A program made the translations under genes and the position numbers. A stretch of DNA of 64,000 nucleotides, taken from Polyodon spathula (lineage: Eukaryota > Chordata > Actinopteri > Acipenseriformes > Polyodontidae). Shown here one piece after another: positions 55,601-64,000 of this stretch; position 1 is the first letter of the stretch, and each line of letters opens with the position of its first letter. The stretch spans positions 10,958,927 to 11,022,926 of the forward strand of contig NC_054545.1 of NCBI RefSeq assembly GCF_017654505.1, read 5' to 3'. The notes under the pieces are model-generated. The model was not told the origin of the DNA, did not search any database, and saw only the letters and a program-made list of their open reading frames with translations.

Positions 55601-58600
55601 AGAATGCCATACTACTAAAAGTTAATAAAGAAGCATGAGAATATCTTTTTGGCTCAAACAGTCATTTAATGGTTACATCTGGGAAATGCAGACAAACGGT
55701 ACAAAGACACAGCAGCTATAAATAGGGACATTTTTCCGTTGTTGTGCTTAAGGATCAGATAACACTTGTTGTTTCATTGAATGGTAGAAAGTATATAATT
55801 TTTAGGCAAGCTTTAAATATGTGATCAGTCATTGCTTCTCGCATCAGAGATGAAAGTAGCCAACTGGAAGAGAATCCAAGTGTACAAGTTAATTGAGTGC
55901 AGCTGGCCTATTTTTAGTTCACAATACCATGGCGACACACAAATTTAAAATAAAAAACAAAACAAAACAAAAAAAAAGATAAAACCCATAATCCCACGAG
56001 TGGATTTTGTAATGATATTTGGCGAACGTAGACTCCACTGGTTAACATCATGCTATGAAATGCATATTTCAGCCTCTTTTTATTTTATTATGCTGTATGA
56101 AGCGTTATAATGACAGCCGAACTGTCACAGACAATGTCAGTTTACTTCATTTCATACCATTTTGTTTACATATTCCATAAGGCTGCATCTGTTTTGACTT
56201 TGATTCAGCACAATTTTCTCGCAAATAAATACAGTTTCTGGTTGCCTATCTTTGCTTGTTTTTATTTGCTTGAATGTTTCTAGATCAGCTCAAAGCTACG
56301 GCACTGTGAGGCACACACAAATCAACCAATTTAGGTCAAAAACAATCCTTATGTTAAACGTTAAGGTTCATGCAATGTATTCAGGCCAGTGTTCTAGCAG
56401 AAGTTAATATAAATCACAAATGACATAAGCTGTATATTTAATATTTATTTCTATTTGCAATTTTCCTTCATTAAAAAGTCTAAATAAAAATGTGTCAAAC
56501 AGGTTTTCCCAAGACTCAGCATCCCGAGGCTATTTGTGTGAACTCTTAGGTAGCTTAAATACAACATTTCACAACTAGTACGTCTTTCATTTAATAAAAT
56601 TAACAAAGACTAAGCAGGTGTACAGGGGATGTTTTCAGTACCTTTCATCAAAGAAGCAAAATCTTCAAATAATGTATGTGCAGTGTGTAAAACAAAGTGC
56701 CCAATTCACTTTATTAAAATATCCAATAATAAGTGATTTAAAGGCTATAAAATGTGTTCATTAGAGGGTTATACTCAAGAAATATTGAAAGTATACCTAA
56801 AACTGTCACTTTTATTGTGAATGAACAGGATAATATAATTTCAAAAGAGTGTGATTATAGTCAAGATTTGTCCTGCAGCATTATCTGATAGCTCGTAAAG
56901 TGCTGAAATTTAATATGATGCTTTCAGTCAGTTTAATTGAAATTTAATTGCCACTTTGGGCAGAAGGTTTAGATCAGATCAATAAAATATTAAAGATTTG
57001 GTGCACTCACTTGGAACTGAGTCACAAATACCCCAGACCCCCACATTCACCACCAACACCCTTTGTAACAAAGGTGGTTTTCAAAGTAATGCGCTATGAA
57101 AATAACTTTTTATTAGCTATTTGCCAATCTATATGACTCTCTTATAAGAATGTTTCAATGCAGAGTAGATAAATAATGGATGTAGAAAGAATAGAGATTT
57201 CATTAATTACTTTACTGTGGAAGGAGAGCCGGTCACCTTCAGATCTATGAGGAACGCATTAATGTGGAAGAGCTATAAATATTTTGAAATGTCACACCTC
57301 AAGAAGACAGAGTAAAGCCAGGACTCAGCTGTAAATCACACACTGAGAAAGACCATGATAGAAAAGATGGCTCTTCGGTATTTTAGAAATAATTACTAAT
57401 ACAAAAAGGGTAATGAATGAAGCTATAAATTACATTAAAAAGGACCATTAGCAGAGGATTAGTTTATAAAACTGTGTCTTGGTCCTTGGAAATTACCCTT
57501 AGTGAATATTGCCAACTTTCACTGGCCGTAACTCACAGAAATAAAAAACATGTATATATAAAAATAATAAAATACCTGATTAATGACAAATTAATTGATT
57601 TTCTGTATTGCCATTTTTAAAACTACAGCAAACCAATTAAAAAGTTATTTAAAGGGTTTGCACAGCTTTGTGATATATATCAAATCTATAATATGCCCTT
57701 CTTGTTGGAAATGCAGTTACAAGCAGCAGAGTTTAAGCCCTTCTGTAGTGTGTAAAACAGAGTCTGTAACACGTAATGCAGTTTATTCACACAGGCTGTT
57801 CTGTCTGATAATACATTCTATTTGCTTGAGTTTAAATACTTTAGTATTTACTCTATTTACTATAACCTTATATTACTTTTAACACAAGCTGAGTATATTT
57901 ATTTTAGAATAAAAACAAATAAAATACAAGTCTGTAAAGGCAAATTTTGTTCCGATATTAAACTGAGACTTACATTGTTCATCTGCAGTCTAGAATCCAT
58001 TCTTAAACTGGACATTACACACAAGTCAAAAACCGCCTATATGCAAAATTTCTTCATGTAGCTCTTCTGTTTGCATCACAGTAAAACTGAATTAGCTGCC
58101 CTCTACTCTGTAGCTCAATTTAAATCTGTTTGAGTATCAAAAGCAATGCGATGGATACAAAGACAGCTTTAGTAAAATTGTTATTCATGTAAAAGACTGG
58201 ATGTGTTCTATGAATGTGAATTTACACCTTAAAAGGCTAATTTGACCAAGAGTAATTTTACCATACTAAAAATACATGACATTAAATAGATAATTCCAAT
58301 ATTAATCTAACTACTATTAAAAAAAAAAAAACTTTTTTGCAGCCATTAGAAAGTTGAATTGAAACACTACTTTTTAGCTGCAAAAAGGCACAATAAATAT
58401 ATTTATTTATTATTGTTCCAAACTTAAAGTTTCAGAATCTGAAAAGTTTTGTTTTTAAATGCCTATGATTGCAGCAGGGATTAGTGTGTCCCTTCAGCAT
58501 TACATTTTAGTCCATATTGTATTATCCCCAGAAATTTTAATCTAAAACGGAACAGTTTTCAAATGGACACATCGTTATTCATGTCATTGCATTTTGACTC

Positions 58601-59287
58601 AGCTGACTTAGTCGTGGTGCAGAAATGGGCTGAACATTTGTTTTGTTTTCAGTCCATTTGGAATTGCTCATCTTTTAACATATTCTGAACTTTTTGGGGT
58701 CTACTGAATTAATCTGAACAGCAGTTCTGAATTCTGATACAGTTTATATAATTAAAATGGTTTTACATTAAAACCTTTTACTATTAAAAGACCATTATAA
58801 AATAAAGTGACTCTAGCGCATGGTTTACAGTGCTGTTATTTTTTCCATAACCTTGGTACACAACATGACCAATTTAAATATCTAGACAGCATTCATATCA
58901 AATGAATAGACCTGTTTTTTTGTACCTACAACCTTCTCACCAGAACTGTGTGGCAGGATTCTCAAGCAAAAAGCATTGTGATTGGTGTTTTATAAATAAT
59001 TGTCGCTAACTTTCATCTGAAGAAATCACACTGGAAAGCCAGAAGGTAGTTATAAGGCTGGTAATTAAGTAAGCCTCATAAAGAAGTAATGATAATTCAA
59101 CTTATTTTCCCAACTTATCCCAAAGTATATTATTCATTCTTTATACCAAACAACTGGTGGTAGAGGATACTCTAATCACATGGTTCAAATAGTCACCTTA
59201 ACTTCAAGAATGGAAAAGTTAATTACCTTCACAAAAACAGTGCATTCTGTGAAAAAAAACCCTCTCTTTCTCTCTCTTGAGTGGATG

Positions 59288-59300
59288 TGACCTTTGACCC
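59288..59300 (-). promoter_or_regulatory. perfect DR1 nuclear-receptor element (candidate)
   Basis: The + strand TGACCTTTGACCC reads GGGTCA-A-AGGTCA on the minus strand: two hexamers in direct repeat spaced by one base. This matches the known DR1 element for RXR homodimers, RXR-PPAR, RAR-RXR, HNF4 and COUP-TF. It lies about 28.5 kb upstream of the meis2 start; a link to meis2 is inference. Confidence 0.35.
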
Positions 59301-59960
59301 ATGTTGCAACTTTTATAAGGATAAAAAATCCAATCACTCAAACTCTGGTTTGAAAACCAATTAGGAACATCCTGCACCAAGAAAGAAGAATGGGTTAAAA
59401 CCATTCAGCATTGAGGAGTCCATTAGCATTTCTGTTAAACAGATGGCTTTATCAAGCATAAATCTGACCCCAAAAACAATAGCATCCATAATTCATTAAT
59501 GGCAAATAGACTGGAGATCTAGTATTAGCAAGAACTAACTCTTGCAATGACACCTATGGCAGGTGCATTTACTCAATAAGGTGTCTTTTTATATAACATT
59601 TTTGTCGCATACTTTTCACACAGAATTAGAATTGAATTCAATATAACAAGTACAAATTATTATTTTTACGACTAGTATAAAAACAACACCCGAGTGACTA
59701 TCTGCCACAAACCAATTTAGATATTTCTGATATAATGCAATTTCAAATCATAGAAATGGAACAGTCCTAACATGAAAGATAAAGATTCCACATTAAGCAA
59801 GTCACACAAATTCTCACCAATTTCAAATTAAGACACTTTTCAGTGCTTTTTTTGTAAAAACTCTGCAGCTGGATTGAAATAAAATATGTTTCTGATCAGC
59901 TTGGAGTTTTAGGAAGAGGCATTTCAGTTAATAAGAGTAACCTTAGGGACGGCCTTCGTA

Positions 59961-59988
59961 TATATATATATATATTTATATCTCTATC

Positions 59989-60025
<37 letters not shown>
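59961..60025. repeat. (TA)n tract flanking the Tc1-type element
   Basis: Interrupted TA tracts; the tract resumes at 61606-61621 on the other side of the transposon, so the element inserted into an AT microsatellite or slippage followed insertion. Confidence 0.85.
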
Positions 60026-60028
<3 letters not shown>

Positions 60029-61605
60029 TTGTGCAAAAGTTTTAGGCAGGTGTGAAGAAATGCTGTAAAGTAAGAACGCTTTCAAAAATAGGCATGTCAA
60101 TAGATTATATTTATCAATTAACAAAATGCAAAGTGAGTGAACAGAAGAAAAATCTACATCAATATTTGTTGTGACCACCCCTTGCCTTCAAAACAGCATC
60201 AATTCTTCTAGGTACACTTGCACACATTTTTTGAAGGAATTCGGCAGGTAGGTTGGCCCAAACATCTTGGATAACTAACCACAGTTCTTCTGTGGATTTA
60301 GGCAGCCTCAGTTGCTTCTCTCTCTTCATGTAATCCCAGACAGACTCGATGATGTTGAGATCAGGGCTCTGTGGGGGCCATACCATCACTTCCAGGACTC
60401 CTTGTTCTTTTTCATGCTGAACATAGTTCTTAATGACTTTTGCTGTATGTTTGGGGTCATTGTCATACTACAGAATAAATTTGGGGCCAATCAGATGCCT
60501 CCCTGATGGTATTGCATGATGGATAAGTATCTGCCTGTACTTCTTAGCATTGAGGAGACCATTAATTCTGACCAAATCCCCAAATCCATTTACAGAAATG
60601 CAGCCCCAAACTTGCAAGGAATCTCCACCATGCTTCACTGTTGCCTGCAGACATTCATTCGTGTACTGCTTTCCAGCCCTTCGGCGAACAAACTGCCATC
60701 TGCTAACAACCAAATATTGCAAATTTTGACTCATCAGTCCAGAGCACCTGCTGCCATTTTTCTGCACCCCAGTTCCTGTGTTTTCATGTAGATTTGAGTA
60801 GCTTAGGCTTGTTTCTACGTTAGAGGTATGGCTTTTTGGCCGCAAGTCTTCCATGAAGGCCACTTCTGACCAGACTTCTCCGGACAGTAGATGGGTGTAC
60901 CAGGGTCCCACTGTTTTCTGCCAATTCTGAACAGATGGTATTGCTGGACATCTTCCAATTGCGAAGGGAAGTAAGCATGATGTGTCTTTCATCTGCTGCA
61001 GTAAGTTTCCTTGGCTGACCACTGCATCTACGGTCCTCAGCGTTGCCCATTTCTTTGTGCTTTTTCAAAAGAGCTTGGACAGCACATCTGGAAACCCCTG
61101 TCTGCCTTGAAATTTCTGCCTGGGAGAGACCTTGCTGATGCAGTATAACTACCTTGTGTCATGTTGCTGTGCTCAGTCTTGCCATGGTTTATGACTTTTG
61201 ACAGTAAACTGTCTTCAGCAACCTCACCTTGGTAGCTGAGTTTGGCTGTTCCTCATCCAGTTTTATTCCTCCTACACAGCTGTTTCTGTTTCAGTTAATG
61301 ATTGTGTTTCAACCTACATATTGAATTGATGATCATTAGCACCTGTTTGGTGTAATTGTTTAATCATACACCTGACTATATGCCTACAAAATCCCTGACT
61401 TTGTGCAGGTGTACCTAGACGAATTGATGCTGTTTTGAAGGCAAAGGGTGGTCACACCAAATATGGATTTGATTTTTATTTTTCTTCTGCTCACTCACTT
61501 TACGTTTTGTTAATTGATAAATATAATCTATTAACATGTCTATTTTTGAAAGCATTCTTATTTTACAGCATTTTTTCACAACTGCCTAAAACTTTTGCAC
61601 AGTAC
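60026..61605 (-). mobile_element. Tc1/mariner-superfamily DNA transposon, DD38E (Intruder-like), defective
   Basis: The element is 1580 bp, flanked by TA on both sides (60024-60025 and 61606-61607). Its ends are inverted repeats of about 200 bp: the left begins GTATTGTGCAAAAGTTTTAG and the right, read inward, begins GTACTGTGCAAAAGTTTTAG. The two arms match over most of their length with scattered substitutions. The inverted repeats extend into the 3' end of the transposase gene, so the right arm carries a second copy of the C-terminal codons (PRRIDAVLKAKGGHTKY). One degenerate transposase lies between them on the minus strand. Size, ends, target site and coding content all agree with the Tc1 group. 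The family name rests on the DD38E spacing and memory of the published family. Confidence 0.93.
60159..61185 (-). pseudogene. Tc1-type (DD38E) transposase pseudogene
   Basis: Reading begins ATG at 61183-61185 (MARLSTAT) and ends after GGHNKY at 60159-60161, about 340 codons, the usual length. Visible parts: an N-terminal helix-turn-helix region (GLSQAEISRQTGVSRCAV), the GQPRKLT motif between the two DNA-binding halves, WTDESKF with the first catalytic Asp, YDNDPKHT with the second, and SPDLNIIES with the Glu. Counting from the first Asp of DND to that Glu leaves 38 residues, hence DD38E instead of the DD34E of classical Tc1. It is dead: in-frame stops at 61159-61161 (codon 9), 60820-60822, 60784-60786, 60703-60705 and 60468-60470, and a frameshift near 60700. 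Several stops look like CpG or single-transition decay (CGA to TGA, CAG to TAG). Such enzymes cut and paste the element at TA sites. Confidence 0.93.
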
Positions 61606-61785
61606 TATATATATATATATGTTCATTCATTATCATCTTTATAAACTGAACTGAAACTGAGATGAGCAATTAGACCAACTTATTTTAAGGTTCAAATTAT
61701 AAAACATTTGTAAAGGCTTTGGATTATTAACAAGGAATAAGATATATGTACTATAGGCTGGGCATTCGCCTTCACTACAAGTACA

Positions 61786-61913
61786 GCTATGCACACATGC
61801 ATGCACGCATGCACCCATTCACGCACGCAAGCATGCACGCACGCACGTACCCATTCACGCACGCATGCACACACCAATTCATTCACACACGCACGCACAC
61901 ACGCACACACACA
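61786..61913. repeat. imperfect (CACGCATG)n / alternating purine-pyrimidine tract
   Basis: Repeated GCATGCACGCACGCAC-type units with CCATTCACGCACGC interruptions. Long alternating purine-pyrimidine runs with CG and CA steps favour Z-DNA. Open frames on both strands here are products of the repeat. Confidence 0.85.
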
Positions 61914-62427
61914 GCTAACTCCTTCCACCAGACAAAGGATTTCTCCTTCCTTATATCCATATGGCCATTCTCCAATTAGCACGCAATTATCTAATTGGAA
62001 AATGGCCACACCTGTGATTGTTGGCAGGTACAGATTTAACCCCATCCCTAACAACCTTACATTTTCCCATATATTATTTACAGCAGCAGGGCTTCTGCCC
62101 TGCCACACTATGCCTATTTAAATCATAATAACAATTTTAGATGGTATGTAATCCCTAAACAGGTCTTACCATAGTTTTAAGGATACATTGTTGAAGAGTC
62201 TTACTGCATTGTATTCCTTTAGTCTATTGTTAATATTAATACAAAGGGCTAATTGTTTATAACAATGTTTATAGCACATTTATAGATCCCTTAATTAAAG
62301 TTTTAACCAAAAAATGTACAGGGGAAAAGTTATTTACATGAATTGACAATGACACTTCTCTTTTTTATTTTCACTTTAACCACTCATTAATTCAGTGGTA
62401 AAACTATAAAAAAGTCAAGTCTATTTT

Positions 62428-62430
62428 TAC

Positions 62431-62464
<34 letters not shown>
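62428..62464. repeat. (AT)n(GT)n short compound repeat
   Basis: About 14 AT units followed by five GT units. Confidence 0.85.
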
Positions 62465-62466
<2 letters not shown>

Positions 62467-64000
62467 TCTCAAAAGGTGCCACTTTGACAGCATGGGAATT
62501 TATAAGTCACAGAGCAGGTATATATAAGGCCCTTTTGGCTGGAATGGCAGTCCTCTTTATCTTCTTCAAAGTAGGCATTCACAGTATTACAAAGACACAG
62601 ATGCTTTAACTTTCTTGACACCTGCCTTTTGAATATGATTACTGCCCCTGCATGTCTTAAATATCTGTGTAGGGACACTGTCCAGAAAGTGAGAAATATA
62701 TCAAAATCCTTTTGTGACTTATTGGATATCTGTCAAACATGATGACAGTAGACAGGTAATGGCTGTACTCTGTTTGTTGTACCTTTGCTTTTCTGATCTT
62801 TTTGAACAGTTTCTATCTGTGATGAATACTGTATATTGTGATGTTTGTCATTATGTACCCTTCAGTTAAAATGACTGCTTGAAGTGGATGAGATGTTTTA
62901 CAAGTGCATATTGTATTTAAAACAGTAATGTAACTGAAAAAAAAAACAGAAGAGGCTTAGTTATCAACTATACACTGATTTACAGCTGCAGTTTCTCAAA
63001 CAGTCTCACACATGGATGCTGAGAACCTAATGCAGTATCCAACATCATGTTTTAAAATGAAAATACATGTTTGTTGTAACACATATTTCTTTCAAAACTG
63101 CACAATTGAGTTCTATGTAGCTAATGCAAGTGCATACCAGATAAGAGTGATATGTTTTTTATTTTATTTGTCAGCTATAATCAATTTAAGAGGGCATTAC
63201 CTTATGAAACCAAGTTGAAATGGGAAGAGGGGAGAGAAAGCTTGTGTTCCAGCTCAAACTTCCTTTGAGGAATGTGAATGAACTGGTCTGCTGACAGCTT
63301 TCTGATGATCCAGAGGGCATAGAAGTCTAAACTACTGAATGGAAGAATGTGATAAACAGAAACAACAGTTTAAATTGCACCTAAAATAGGTTCGCTAATT
63401 ATGTGCTTCAACTGTTCGCTTATTAAAAATACATTGCACGTGTTCGTTTATTGTGAATTTCTGCATCGAAAGAGCCATCTCACTAAAAACTAGAGGGCTG
63501 ACCACAAGCTGTGATGATGGGCGGAGTTTCAAATGGCACTATAAAGTAAGGGGACCAGCTGCGATGGAGACTGAAGCCTGAACTTGAAGTGAGTTTGTTA
63601 ACCTGTTGTATGCAAGGCACACATATTCTAATACATTTTCATCCTTTTGGATCTCAAAATATGTTTTTTTTAGTTGTTGGACATCCTAGCACGATCGAAC
63701 CAGATTTTATGCATTTTACGCACGGTGTCAGGGGACAGTACCTCCAGGTCGGTGATTCAGGGGAAGGGGGGTGTCTGGCCTTGTCTTTACTTGATTTTCT
63801 AATAGTTTTCCTGACTGACAGGAATACATTATTGCTGGTTTTAAACTCGCTGTCAGCAAAGATGTTAAAACATCTACTGTTAAAATATCTATTTAGTCCA
63901 GCTCAGCGTTATAAAACTGAAGATTGAATACTGGTCCTCAGCTGAACATCTTGCACTGGCATAAAATCCCTTTAATGTTGTTGAGATTTTTTGGACTTAT

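Larger units (their letters stand above)
51051..59960. other. intergenic DNA far upstream of meis2
   Basis: No gene recognised. Besides the TA/GT compound repeat it has T/A runs (51264-51279, 58320-58331) and a G run (55160-55169). A compositionally complex stretch at about 53930-54540 contains three MEIS hexamers. A TGATTAATGACA word lies at 57577-57588 and a perfect DR1 word at 59288-59300. Confidence 0.65.
61622..64000. other. intergenic DNA at the right edge
   Basis: It contains a CACGCA-type purine-pyrimidine tract (61786-61913) and a short TA/GT repeat (62428-62464). A GC box, TATA-like box and donor-like site occur in close order at 63519-63594. No recognisable coding gene; the 112-codon frame at 63589-63927 has no known domain. 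Confidence 0.65.

Noticed and set aside
61692..62121. Cys/His-rich frames on both strands (up to 138 codons)
   Set aside because: Both are translations of the CACGCATG repeat; the CxC and HxH patterns are repeat artefacts, not zinc fingers.

Overview
This window is animal nuclear DNA from a vertebrate, probably a ray-finned fish. It holds the 5' two thirds of one spliced gene, meis2, on the minus strand. The rest is intron and intergenic DNA rich in microsatellites, with two recognisable transposon remnants. The fish assignment is an inference from the DD38E Tc1-type element, the L2-type LINE piece, the many long and pure microsatellites, and a MEIS2 protein that is close to the mammalian one but not identical. 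No bacterial operon, CRISPR array, tRNA or rRNA was seen.

Gene layout, read right to left. The putative promoter and 5' leader lie at about 30827-31560. Coding exon 1 (MAQR) is at 30815-30826 and exon 2 at 30010-30242. Exon 3 is at 29006-29147, exon 4 at 28716-28766, exon 5 at 27900-27950 and exon 6 at 26844-26993. Exon 7 is at 19542-19656 and exon 8 at 3897-4042. Every junction has AG/GT borders and the phases fit, giving an uninterrupted 300-residue N-terminal part of MEIS2. It covers the whole PBC-interacting MEIS region, the acidic linker and the first part of the TALE homeodomain. The exons for the rest of the homeodomain and the C-terminus lie beyond position 1. The introns are short at the 5' end (0.2-0.9 kb) and then long (7.2 kb, 15.5 kb and at least 3.9 kb).

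Upstream of the gene (about 31.6-64 kb) no host protein-coding gene was recognised. This fits the gene-poor region 5' of MEIS2 in other vertebrates. It contains many microsatellites, an L2-type LINE 3' fragment (about 50183-50790) and a dead 1.58 kb Tc1/mariner element (60026-61605). The element's transposase has DD38E spacing, as in the family described as Intruder. A possible pogo/Tigger-like transposon end lies at about 48003.

The most interesting regulatory observations are two perfect PBX-MEIS decamers (TGATTGACAG), one in the meis2 leader or promoter and one in intron 7. They suggest auto- or cross-regulation by the TALE proteins the gene encodes and binds. Weaker candidates include a DR1 nuclear-receptor site, a CTCF-like motif inside a perfect inverted repeat, a cluster of MEIS hexamers in repeat-free DNA at 53.9-54.5 kb, and a possible poison exon in intron 7. 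I found no wholly new biological system.
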